Source: DATFDN01 sp963830565
Lineage (GTDB): Bacteria > Pseudomonadota > Alphaproteobacteria > Acetobacterales > Acetobacteraceae
NCBI GenBank assembly: GCA_963830565.1
Contig: CAWHMO010000010.1
Coordinates: 682,001-746,000 of the forward strand
Direction of reading: 5' to 3'
Length of the DNA stretch: 64,000 nucleotides
The position numbers were made by a program, and so were the translations under genes. The notes below the pieces were generated by a model, which saw nothing but the letters and a program-made list of their open reading frames with translations, was not told where the DNA came from and did not search any database. This document shows positions 15,212 through 23,517 of the stretch, piece after piece; positions within the stretch are counted from its first letter, which is position 1, and each line of letters opens with the position of its first letter.

Positions 15212-16312
15212 TCAATCGTGAGGAGGGTAGCCGGCCATCAGGCGCCGCTGCATCCGCCATAGCCGGAGCAGCTCGCGCAGCCCAGTCGGCCGGGCGCCGC
15301 GAGCCCGGTTCGCGGCGCCGATCCGATAGGCAAGGCCGTAGTGCAGGAACTGGTCGCGCCAAGCCTGAGCCAGCGTGGTGCGTGGGTCCCAGACATGCGT
15401 CGCCTCGGACCCCGCGCCGTTGACCTCGATGACCCGGAATCCCTCGCCCCGCCCGAGCGCCGCGACCGAGGCAAAGCGCACGTCGATCCGACCGAAATGG
15501 AATTCGGGGATGGCGCGCGCCAGCGCTTCGATCCGCGCCACCAGCGCCGGGGTGGCGTGGCTGGAAGCGTCGTGAAAGATCGCCCCCTTGCAGTGGTTGC
15601 CCACGAACACCAACGGCACGCGCCTTCCCTGGGCGGGAACCTCGTGCAGCCGATCGGCCAGGCGCGGCAGATAGAGATGGGCGATCCGGCCAGCGCGCGG
15701 GTCGTCCAGGATGAGCTGGCGCAGGCTACGCCGTCCGTCGCCCACGACGAACGGCGTCTCCTTGAAGGTGATGGAGGTGATCCGACCCTGCTCCTCGTCC
15801 GGAAGGCGGACATAGAAGATACCGGCCTCGTTCTCGAACGGGATGAACTCCTGCAGCACCACGCGCTCGCCGGGCGGAAAGGCGGCGAGATAGCCCGCCA
15901 GGGCGGCGGGCCCGCGCGCCAGGCGCACCCCGGCACCGTTGCAGCCGATGTCGGGCTTGGCCACCACCGGATAGGCAAGCCTGGCAGCTTGCATGGCCTG
16001 CTCAGCCGCGGCGAGGTCGTCCGCCGCGCCGGCGACACTCAGGCTGGTGTAGCGCGCGAGCAGGGGCCGCTCCGCGTCCTCGACCTGGTCCAGGATGGAG
16101 GTCTTCGACTCCCCGCAGAGGCCGCCTGCCGTGATGCGGGGGTTGGCCGCCGTGAGCAGCGCGGGGGAGAAGTGCCGCAGGCCCAGCGCCATGCAATGGA
16201 TCACCACTGGCGTATAGAACAGCCAGCCGGGCCAGAACTCGAAGAAGGAGATAGGCGGCTCCGGCCGGAACCTGCGCCCCGCCTGGGTCAACGCCGCATT
16301 GCCGCTGTTCAT
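15212..16312 (-). CDS. ATP-grasp ligase-like protein (D-Ala-D-Ala ligase/carboxylate-amine ligase type)
   Basis: A 366-residue protein with an ATP-grasp core. Visible elements are YPVVAKPDIGCNGAGVRLA (the ATP-binding lysine strand and glycine loop), VVLQEFIPFENEAGIFYVRL, ITSITFKETPFVVGDGRRSL, and the metal-binding end region FGRIDVRFASV and GFRVIEVNGAG. This resembles D-alanine-D-alanine ligase-like and carboxylate-amine ligases, which form a peptide or amide bond via an acyl phosphate. The N terminus (FFEFWPGWLFYTPVVIHCMALGL) is hydrophobic and may sit on the membrane. The ATG overlaps the dedA stop as ATGA. The substrate is unknown. Confidence 0.82.
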   Translation of the reverse strand: MNSGNAALTQAGRRFRPEPPISFFEFWPGWLFYTPVVIHCMALGLRHFSPALLTAANPRITAGGLCGESKTSILDQVEDAERPLLARYTSLSVAGAADDLAAAEQAMQAARLAYPVVAKPDIGCNGAGVRLARGPAALAGYLAAFPPGERVVLQEFIPFENEAGIFYVRLPDEEQGRITSITFKETPFVVGDGRRSLRQLILDDPRAGRIAHLYLPRLADRLHEVPAQGRRVPLVFVGNHCKGAIFHDASSHATPALVARIEALARAIPEFHFGRIDVRFASVAALGRGEGFRVIEVNGAGSEATHVWDPRTTLAQAWRDQFLHYGLAYRIGAANRARGARPTGLRELLRLWRMQRRLMAGYPPHD

Positions 16313-16980
16313 CGTTGGTGTGCGTCCTCGTAGTGCCGTTCGCGCCGGGTCAGCCGTTCCTTCCGGCGAGTCAATACGGTGGCGATCCGGCCGGCCGCGA
16401 TCATGAAGACGACCAGTCCCGCCGCGCCCGCCCAGCGCCAGACCCCGAAATGCGCCAGCAGGAACGATCCGGCGCGCATCGACAGGGCGAACAGGCCCGA
16501 CGTCCAGAACAGCGTGGCGATCATGGTCGCCAGCGTGAACTGGCGCAGGCTGGCGCGCAGGTAGCCGCATGTGGTGTAGGTCGGCAGCCGCACGCCGGGC
16601 AGGAAACGACTGACCAACACGACGCGGAACACCCGCCCCGCAAGCCACGCGCGCACCGCCTCGGTACGCTGCGGAGGGAGCGAGCGCCGCACCAAGGGGA
16701 CCAGGGCTGCGAGCCGACCGAGCCCGTACAGACCGAGATCGCCAAGGACGATCCCGACATAGAGCGAGCCAAGCGCAAGCGCGACCGAAAGGCTGCCCTG
16801 GGCAGCCTGCATCCCGGCGAGCACGGTAGCCGCATCCTCCAGGACGAAGGTGGCAAAGATGATCACGAATACCTGGAGCGCTGGATGCTGCTGGGCGAAA
16901 GCGAACAGGTCCGAGACCGACAAGCCGAAAATCCCCTGCTGACCGCCGACCCTCGATCTGCCGCGCCCGACCGCCCACAT
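16309..16980 (-). CDS. DedA-family membrane protein
   Basis: A 223-residue polytopic membrane protein of the DedA/SNARE-associated (VTT) family, members of which move undecaprenyl phosphate or other lipids across the inner membrane. Conserved parts are FVIIFATFVLEDAATVLAG, with the acidic pair in a membrane-embedded loop, and VSRFLPGVRLPTYTTCGYL, the R-F-x-P-G-x-R signature. It is translationally coupled to the ATP-grasp gene downstream. The start is uncertain: ATG at 16980 gives a basic N terminus, but the family-like part begins about 15 residues later. Confidence 0.85.
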   Translation of the reverse strand: MWAVGRGRSRVGGQQGIFGLSVSDLFAFAQQHPALQVFVIIFATFVLEDAATVLAGMQAAQGSLSVALALGSLYVGIVLGDLGLYGLGRLAALVPLVRRSLPPQRTEAVRAWLAGRVFRVVLVSRFLPGVRLPTYTTCGYLRASLRQFTLATMIATLFWTSGLFALSMRAGSFLLAHFGVWRWAGAAGLVVFMIAAGRIATVLTRRKERLTRRERHYEDAHQR

Positions 16981-17133
16981 GCGGCTCGCGAGACATAAGG
17001 AGCGCGCCTCCGCGTCAATATCACCGCTGCGTGAAACCTTGTCCCCGGCGGACAGTTCCCTGAGATGGAGCGGAGGTTGGACAGGCCCGGATACCAGCGG
17101 GTATCCTCTTTGCAGAACGAGAAGGAGGGGGCG

Positions 17134-17919
17134 ATGGCGTCGAACGTGGCCTGGAAGGACACGACGACCGAACTGGCGGGCGTCAAGGTGCATCTCTCCC
17201 GCACGGGTGACGGCCCGGCGCTGCTGGTTCTGCACCACGACATCGGCACGCCGGACCGGCTGCCCTTCTACGATCTGCTTGCCGAGCGGTTCACCGTTCT
17301 GGTGCCCCAGCACCCTGGCTGGGGCCGGTCGGAGCGGCCTAGCTGGATGCGCAGCGTCCGCGACCTTGCCGCGATCCACCAATGGCTCCTTGCCGATCTT
17401 GGCGTGACGAACGTCTCGCTGGTCGGGCTCGGCTTCGGCGGTTGGATCGCGGCCGAGATGGCCAGCCTGGCGCCGCGAGACTTCCACCGCCTGGTGCTCG
17501 TCGCCCCGATGGGGATCAAGCCGCCGGAAGGCGATATCCTGGACCAGGCGATCATCTCCTATGTTGCCTACCCGCAGGCGGGCTTTCACGACCAGGAGAA
17601 TTTCCGCCGCGTCTTCGGCGAGGTCAGCACCGACCAGCTCGAGGCGTGGGACATCGCGCGGGAAATGTGCTTCCGCATCGCCTGGAAGCCTTACATGTAC
17701 AGCCAGACCCTCCCGCACCTGCTGGGCGGGGTGCGGGCGCGCGCGCTGATCGTGTGGGGCGATGACGACAAGATCGTGCCCCGCAGCGCGGGGGAAGCCT
17801 ACCAGCGCGCCCTGCCCGGTGCCCGGCTGGAGGTCGTCCCGGGCTGCGGACACTTCATGGAAATGGAAAAGCCGGAGGCGCTCGCCCGCCTCGTGACCGA
17901 GTTCGCGAGCGCCGACTGA
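17134..17919 (+). CDS. Alpha/beta hydrolase-fold protein lacking the nucleophilic serine
   Basis: A 261-residue alpha/beta hydrolase. The oxyanion strand LLVLHHDIGTP, the PQHPGWGRSERP loop, the acid loop VWGDDDKIVP and the histidine loop GCGHFMEMEKPE are all present. The nucleophile elbow, however, reads GLGFGG (residues 98-103), where family members have G-x-S-x-G-G, so the serine is a glycine at position 100. It may therefore be a non-hydrolytic lyase/oxygenase helper or bind rather than cleave its ligand. The ATG at 17134 has a strong AAGGAGGGG site. It is followed after 17 bases by an LLM flavin enzyme. Confidence 0.85.
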   Translation: MASNVAWKDTTTELAGVKVHLSRTGDGPALLVLHHDIGTPDRLPFYDLLAERFTVLVPQHPGWGRSERPSWMRSVRDLAAIHQWLLADLGVTNVSLVGLGFGGWIAAEMASLAPRDFHRLVLVAPMGIKPPEGDILDQAIISYVAYPQAGFHDQENFRRVFGEVSTDQLEAWDIAREMCFRIAWKPYMYSQTLPHLLGGVRARALIVWGDDDKIVPRSAGEAYQRALPGARLEVVPGCGHFMEMEKPEALARLVTEFASAD

Positions 17920-17936
17920 TCGAAAGGGAGCGTCCC

Positions 17937-19178
17937 ATGCACCTCATGTATTTCACCGAGCAGCCGATGTCCGCCTACGACGCGGACGAGGGCCGCCGCT
18001 ACGGCGCCACGGCGCTGACCTTCTCCAACCGGAACTTCGACCCGGTGGCGGGCAGTCGGCTCTATAACCAGTACCTTGAGGATTACATCTACGCCGACGA
18101 GTGCGGCGCCGACGGCATCATGCTGAACGAGCATCACAATGCGCCGTTCTGCATGCAGGCCAAGACCAACATCTTCGCCTCGATCCTGGCCGCGGTGACC
18201 AAGCGGGTGAAGATCGTTCTGCTGGGCAACCCATTGCCCTTGGCGGAAAACCCGATCCGCATGGCCGAAGAGCTTGCCATGATCGACATGATCAGCAAGG
18301 GCAGGCTGGTCTCCGGCTTCGTGCGCGGCGGCGGGCAGGAGCAGCTCGCCTCCGGGGTCAACCCCGCCTACAACCGCGAGCGGTTCGAGGAGGCGCACGA
18401 CCTCGTCGTCAAGACCTGGACCCAGCCCGGCCCGTTCCGCTGGGAGGGCACGCACTACCAGCATCGCGTCGTGAACCCCTGGGCGGTGCCGCTGCAAAAG
18501 CCCTATCCGCGCGTGTGGATCCCCGGCGTGCTGTCGAAGGAGACGATCCTGTGGGCGGCCCGCCACCGCTACCCGTATGTCGCGCTCAACACCGCGATCG
18601 ATGCCACCAAGAACATCTGGAACATCTACTCCCAGCAGGCGCGCGAGGTGGGCTACGAGCCGGGCCCGGAGAATTTCGGCTACCTGATCCGCGTCCACGT
18701 CCAGGAGACCGAGGAGAAGGCGCTCGAGAACGCGCGCCAGTTCATGTGGATGCAGGGCGAGTTCACCGGGCTCGCGCATCCCGTCTGGGCCAACCCGTCC
18801 GGCTATTTCTCGCCCTCCGGCCGGCGCAACTTCGTGGAGTTCGCGGTCGGTCGGGCCAAGAACCCGCGCGGCAGCCCGACCTTCGAGGAGCAGATCCGCG
18901 ACACCCAGATCATCGCCGGAACGCCAAAGACGGTAATCGAGCGGCTGAAGATGCTGATCGAGCAGACCCGTCCCGGGATCATGGGATTCTGGGCCAATGA
19001 CGGCAAGGTCAGCCCCGAGGACACCCGCACCTGCATCCGCCTGCTGTGCCAGGAGGTGATGCCGGCGGTTCGCGAGCACGGCAAGACGCTCGGCCTGCGC
19101 TCGCCGTTCGAGGCCGAGGCGCCGGTCAGCATCGAGTATTCGAAGGATCTCCGGCAGCAAGCGGCAGCGGCGGAGTAA
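17937..19178 (+). CDS. LLM class flavin-dependent oxidoreductase
   Basis: A 413-residue luciferase-like monooxygenase with an F420/FMN-type TIM barrel. The region DGIMLNEHHNAPFCMQAK (the E-H-H motif of bacterial luciferase alpha-like proteins) lies near residue 60, with LLGNPLPLAENPIRMAEELAMIDMISKGRLVSGFVRGG following it, the usual phosphate-binding segment. Members are two-component flavin monooxygenases that use FMNH2 from a partner reductase. It is co-oriented with the alpha/beta hydrolase-like gene before it and a second LLM gene after it. The substrate is unknown. Confidence 0.9.
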   Translation: MHLMYFTEQPMSAYDADEGRRYGATALTFSNRNFDPVAGSRLYNQYLEDYIYADECGADGIMLNEHHNAPFCMQAKTNIFASILAAVTKRVKIVLLGNPLPLAENPIRMAEELAMIDMISKGRLVSGFVRGGGQEQLASGVNPAYNRERFEEAHDLVVKTWTQPGPFRWEGTHYQHRVVNPWAVPLQKPYPRVWIPGVLSKETILWAARHRYPYVALNTAIDATKNIWNIYSQQAREVGYEPGPENFGYLIRVHVQETEEKALENARQFMWMQGEFTGLAHPVWANPSGYFSPSGRRNFVEFAVGRAKNPRGSPTFEEQIRDTQIIAGTPKTVIERLKMLIEQTRPGIMGFWANDGKVSPEDTRTCIRLLCQEVMPAVREHGKTLGLRSPFEAEAPVSIEYSKDLRQQAAAAE

Positions 19179-19192
19179 GGCGCGAGCTCATC

Positions 19193-19297
19193 ACGTCATG
19201 GCCGGGCTTGGCCCGGCCACCCACGTCTTGAACGCCCGCAAGAAGACGTGGGTGCTCGTGCCAACCCCGGACCAAGTCCGGGGGGCGGGCATGACGA
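19193..19297. repeat. Family B structured intergenic repeat
   Basis: A compact element with three nested inverted repeats: GCCGGGC-TTG-GCCCGGC, ACCCACGTCTT paired with AAGACGTGGGT (11 bp, exact), and CCCCGGAC-CAA-GTCCGGGG, bounded by TCATG and CATGA. A partial relative occurs at 45944-45983. Such mobile intergenic palindromes are frequent in alphaproteobacteria; it may also act as a transcript end between the two LLM genes. Confidence 0.65.
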
Positions 19298-19327
19298 TGA
19301 AGACTACCCCGCGTCAGGACCGCGCTC

Positions 19328-20383
19328 ATGAAAACCGGTATCCAGTTCTTCCCCGACATCGGTCCCGACGAGAAATCCGCCCGCGACTACTGGCAGGAGG
19401 CGCTGCGCCTCGTCGACCTGTGCGACCAGTACGGCTACAGTCATGTCCGCACTGTCGAGCACTACTTCCATCCCTACGGAGGCTACAGCCCGAATCCGCT
19501 CCTCTTTCTCGCCGCCGCCGCGCAGCGCACGCTTGGCGCCCGGCTCGTCACCGGAGCGGTGCTGCCGGCGTTCAACAACCCGCTGAAGCTCGCGGCCGAG
19601 ATCGCGATGGCGGACGCGCTGTGCGACGGCCGGCTCGATGTCGGCTTCGCCCGCGCCTTCCTGCCCCACGAGTTCGCCCGGTTCGGCGTCCGCCTCGACG
19701 ACAGCCGCGCCCGGTTCGAGGAGGGCGTGGAGCAGGTGCGCCGCCTGATCGAAGAAGAGACCGTCACCGCCGAGGGGCGGTTTTACAGCTTCCGCGATGT
19801 GACCTCGATGCCGCGTCCGACGCAGCGCCCGCGCCCGCCCTTCTATATCGCGGCGCTGGCCACGCGGGAGTCGTTCGAGCGCGCCGGAGCGGCCGGGTAT
19901 GGCGTCATGGCCATCCCGATGGCCGGCGGGGCGATGGCGGAGCTGCTCGGCGCCTATCGCGAGGCCCGTGCCCGGGCCGGGCATCCGGGTCCAGGCACGG
20001 TGATGATGGCGTTCCACATGCTCTGCCACGCCGACCAGCAGGAGGCGGAACGGATCGCGCGCGAGCCGCTGAACCGCTATCTGCGGTCCCTGGTGGACGC
20101 CGCCGGGGATTGGATCGGGGGCGCCGCCTCGGCCGACTATCCAGGCTACGACAAGGTGATCGCCGGGCTTGCGGCGGAGACGTTCGAAACCCAGGTCGAG
20201 AAATGCGCCGCCTGGGTAGGCACGCCCGAGCGCATTCTCGATACCGCGACGACCTACGCGCGCCAGGTGGGCGGGTTCGAGGTCGCCTCCCTGCAGGTGA
20301 ACTTCAACGACATCACTTTGGCGAAGGCGGAGGCGTCGATGCGCCTGTTCGGCGAGCGCGTGCTGCCCCGCCTCGCCATCTAG
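19328..20383 (+). CDS. LLM class flavin-dependent oxidoreductase
   Basis: A 351-residue luciferase-like flavin monooxygenase, a distinct subfamily from the gene before it. Visible are KTGIQFFPDIGP at the start, the HVRTVEHYFHPYGGYSPNPLLFLAAAAQR segment, RLVTGAVLPAFNNPLKLAAEIAMADAL and LDVGFARAFLPHEFARF (binding the flavin phosphate). A putative start is the ATG at 19328. A family-B repeat separates it from the first LLM gene, but the gap is short enough for co-transcription. The substrate is unknown. Confidence 0.88.
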   Translation: MKTGIQFFPDIGPDEKSARDYWQEALRLVDLCDQYGYSHVRTVEHYFHPYGGYSPNPLLFLAAAAQRTLGARLVTGAVLPAFNNPLKLAAEIAMADALCDGRLDVGFARAFLPHEFARFGVRLDDSRARFEEGVEQVRRLIEEETVTAEGRFYSFRDVTSMPRPTQRPRPPFYIAALATRESFERAGAAGYGVMAIPMAGGAMAELLGAYREARARAGHPGPGTVMMAFHMLCHADQQEAERIAREPLNRYLRSLVDAAGDWIGGAASADYPGYDKVIAGLAAETFETQVEKCAAWVGTPERILDTATTYARQVGGFEVASLQVNFNDITLAKAEASMRLFGERVLPRLAI

Positions 20384-20459
20384 CGGCTCGCAACTCGATG
20401 AACCTGCCTCGCCGTCCGGCGATACGCCGGGGAACATTCTGGCGCTTGGACAATTTCAC

Positions 20460-23447
20460 ATGAAGAACTCATCGCGAAAGCCGCGGGCGCGGCGCGTCCT
20501 GCCGGGCTGGGGCCGGGCGGCACCGGCTGTCGCCGGCGCACTCGTCGTGCTGGCGCTGCTGGCCGCGGGCTGGAACGTCGTCGCGGACATGCGGGCGAGC
20601 GCGGCGGCGGAGGCGGCCAGCCAGGTCGAGCTGCTGTCGCAGGGGCTGGTCTCCGCGATGAAGGACGTGGAGACCGGTGAACGCGGCTTTCTCATCACGG
20701 GCCAGGACTCCTATCTCGAGCCCTATACCGCAGGCTTGGCCAACGCGCGGACGCGCCTCGACGAATTGGCTCGGCTCGCCGAGCCGGCGGCGGTGGCGCG
20801 GTTGCGCGAGCTGGCCAAGGCGAAGACCGACATCGCCGCGCGCGCGGTCGCGATGCGCCGGGCGGATAATGCGCTCAGGGCATCGACCGTGCTGCAAGCC
20901 GCCGGCCAGGACAAGGCGGCGATGGACGCGATCCGGGTGGAGGCTCGGCAACTGCAAGCGGACGCGCAGGCGCGTGGTCAGCGCCTGCGTCGGCGGGACG
21001 CGGCCAGGGGTGACCTGCTCACCGCCGTATCGCTGGCCTTCGTCCTGATCGCCTGCCTGCTACTCGGCGCGTACGCCCTTGCCCGGCGCCGGGCGGAGCG
21101 CGCCGCCACCGAGACCCTGCAGGGCATCATGGAGAACGCGCCAGTCGGCCTCGGCTTCCTGGACCGGGATCTGCGTCTGCGCCAAGCCAACCGCGCGCTC
21201 GCGGCCATGGGCGAGCGCAGGCTGGGCGTGGAGGTCGGCGAGGATCTGGGTGCGCTGTTGCCGGACGTCCGGGCGCAGATCGAGCCCGCGCTGCAGTCTG
21301 TGCTCGCGGAAGGCAAGACGCGGCCGAACGTGGAGGTGGAAACCGGCCTGCCAGGGCAGCCGGACCAGAAGCGCTATCTACAGATGGGCTTCTTCCCGCT
21401 GTTTGGCGAAGGCGCGGCCCGCGGCGTTACCGGCGTCGGCCTGGTTGCCCAGGACACCACGCGCCGCCGTCAGGCCGAGGAGCGGCTACGGCGCAGCGAA
21501 GAGCGCTTCCGCACCGTGCTGGACGCCTCGGCCTCGATTATCTGGAACACGAACGCAAGGGGCGAGTTCGAGTGGCCACAGTCGCGCTGGAGCGCGTTCA
21601 CCGGCCAGGACTTCGAGCAGCTCCGAGGCTGGGGCTGGCTCGACGCGGTGCATCCCGACGACCGAGACCGCACCGCCGAGGCCTGGCGGCATGTCACGCA
21701 GGCGCGTTCGCATCTCGAGGTGGAGCATCGCCTGCGCCGGGCGGACGGCGAGTGGCGCTACATGGAGGTCCGCGCCGTGCCGATCCTCGAGGAGGACGGC
21801 TCCATCCGCGAGTGGATCGGCACCCATGCCGACGTGACCGACCGCACCCTCGCCGAGCAGCAGCTCGCGGCCGCGAAGGAGCTGGCGGAAACGGCCAATC
21901 GCGCCAAGAGCCAGTTCATCGCCAACATGAGCCATGAGCTGCGCACGCCGCTCTCGGCCGTGATCGGCTACAGCGAGATGCTCTCCGAGGAGCTGCAGGA
22001 CCTGAACCAGGACCAGCTTTTGCCCGACGTGGGCAAGATCGAGTCCAACGCCCGGCACCTGCTCAGCCTCATCAACGACGTGCTCGATCTGTCCAAGATC
22101 GAGGCGGGGCGCATGACCGTCTCCGCCGAGACGTTCGGCGTACGCGACCTGGTGAACGATGTCGTCGCCGCGACCGCGCCGCTCGTCGAGCGCAAGGAGA
22201 ACCGCCTGGCGCTCGATCTCGGCGAGGATCTTGGCGCCATGCACACCGACCAGGTCAAGGTCAGACAGGGCCTGCTGAACCTTATCAGCAACGCCGCCAA
22301 GTTCACGGAGAACGGCACGATCACCCTCGCTGTACGGCGCGAGCGGGAGGGTGGGAAGGACTGGCTCTGCTTCGCGGTCAGGGACACCGGCATTGGCATG
22401 ACCGAGGAGCAGCTTAGCCGCCTGTTTCAGCGGTTCAGCCAGGCCGACGAGAGTACGACGCGCCAGTTCGGCGGCACCGGCCTCGGCCTCGCGATCACGC
22501 GCGCCTTCTGCCGCATGATGGGCGGCGACGTGACCGTGACGAGCACGCAGGGCGAGGGCTCCACCTTCACCCTCCGCCTGCCCGCGGACCTGCCGACCAA
22601 CGACGTCGCGGAGGCCATCCCCGCGGATGTGGAGCTCCCCGAAGGGTCGTGCGTGCTGGTGGTGGACGACGAACCCGCCCAGCGCGACCTGCTCACCCGC
22701 TTCCTGGAGCGCCAGGGCTTCGCCGTCCGCAGCGCGGCCGACGGCCAGGCCGGCCTGGCCCTCGCCCGGGTGATCCGCCCCACCGCGATCCTGCTCGACG
22801 TGGAGATGCCGCGCATGGATGGCTGGTCCATGCTGCACGCGATCCGCGCCGACCCCGAACTTGCCGAGACTCCGGTCGTCATGGTCTCCGTCCTCCACGA
22901 GGAGAGCCTCGGCTTCGCGCTGGGCGCCACCGACTACGTGACCAAGCCGGTTGATTGGGAGCACCTCAAGGAGATCATAGACCGCTTCCGCGAGCCCGGA
23001 TCGGATGCGGAGGGAGCGCCGGCCGTGTCGGGCGAGGTGCTCGTCGTGGACGACGACGCGGATCTGCGTGCGCGGCTGCGGACCCGGCTGGAAGGCGTGG
23101 GTTTGGGGGTCACCGAAGCCGCCGATGGGCGGGAGGCGCTCGCCGAGGTGGACCGGCGCGTGCCGGGGCTGGTGCTGCTCGACCTGACCATGCCCGTCAT
23201 GGACGGGTTCGCCTTCCTCAAGGCGCTGCGCGCCCGCCCGCACGGACGCAACGTGCCAGTCGTCGTGCTGACCGCCCGCGACGTGACCGAAGCGGAGCAG
23301 GCCTCCCTGGCGCGGCAAGCGGATCGGGTGGTCCTCAAGGGCAGCGTGAGCCTGCGCGAGCTGGCCAAGGATCTGCGGGAACTCGCGCCGCCGGAAGCCA
23401 GCCCCGAGCCCGTCGAGGCACAGGGGCAGGCCGCCGGGTCGGGCTGA
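20460..23447 (+). CDS. Hybrid sensor histidine kinase with two C-terminal receiver domains
   Basis: A 995-residue membrane kinase. Residues 20-205 hold two transmembrane helices around a CHASE3-type periplasmic helical domain (MKDVETGERGFLITGQDSYL). Two PAS domains follow (about 215-340 and 345-465), the second with a PAC tail (RYMEVRAVPILEEDG, IGTHADVTDR). The HisKA box NMSHELRTPLSAVIGYS has the phosphoacceptor His492; the ATPase carries LISNAAKFT, DTGIGM and GGTGLGLAI. Two receivers follow, with acceptor aspartates D780 (ILLDVEMPRMDG) and D908 (VLLDLTMPVMDG). No output domain is attached, so the signal must go to a separate partner. No cognate response regulator is next to it. Confidence 0.93.
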   Translation: MKNSSRKPRARRVLPGWGRAAPAVAGALVVLALLAAGWNVVADMRASAAAEAASQVELLSQGLVSAMKDVETGERGFLITGQDSYLEPYTAGLANARTRLDELARLAEPAAVARLRELAKAKTDIAARAVAMRRADNALRASTVLQAAGQDKAAMDAIRVEARQLQADAQARGQRLRRRDAARGDLLTAVSLAFVLIACLLLGAYALARRRAERAATETLQGIMENAPVGLGFLDRDLRLRQANRALAAMGERRLGVEVGEDLGALLPDVRAQIEPALQSVLAEGKTRPNVEVETGLPGQPDQKRYLQMGFFPLFGEGAARGVTGVGLVAQDTTRRRQAEERLRRSEERFRTVLDASASIIWNTNARGEFEWPQSRWSAFTGQDFEQLRGWGWLDAVHPDDRDRTAEAWRHVTQARSHLEVEHRLRRADGEWRYMEVRAVPILEEDGSIREWIGTHADVTDRTLAEQQLAAAKELAETANRAKSQFIANMSHELRTPLSAVIGYSEMLSEELQDLNQDQLLPDVGKIESNARHLLSLINDVLDLSKIEAGRMTVSAETFGVRDLVNDVVAATAPLVERKENRLALDLGEDLGAMHTDQVKVRQGLLNLISNAAKFTENGTITLAVRREREGGKDWLCFAVRDTGIGMTEEQLSRLFQRFSQADESTTRQFGGTGLGLAITRAFCRMMGGDVTVTSTQGEGSTFTLRLPADLPTNDVAEAIPADVELPEGSCVLVVDDEPAQRDLLTRFLERQGFAVRSAADGQAGLALARVIRPTAILLDVEMPRMDGWSMLHAIRADPELAETPVVMVSVLHEESLGFALGATDYVTKPVDWEHLKEIIDRFREPGSDAEGAPAVSGEVLVVDDDADLRARLRTRLEGVGLGVTEAADGREALAEVDRRVPGLVLLDLTMPVMDGFAFLKALRARPHGRNVPVVVLTARDVTEAEQASLARQADRVVLKGSVSLRELAKDLRELAPPEASPEPVEAQGQAAGSG

Positions 23448-23517
23448 CGCGGGCGGGGTTGCGGGCGCGATAGTGCCGGCGCATGTCTTTGCCCTGTTCA
23501 CCGATGGGGGATGACCG

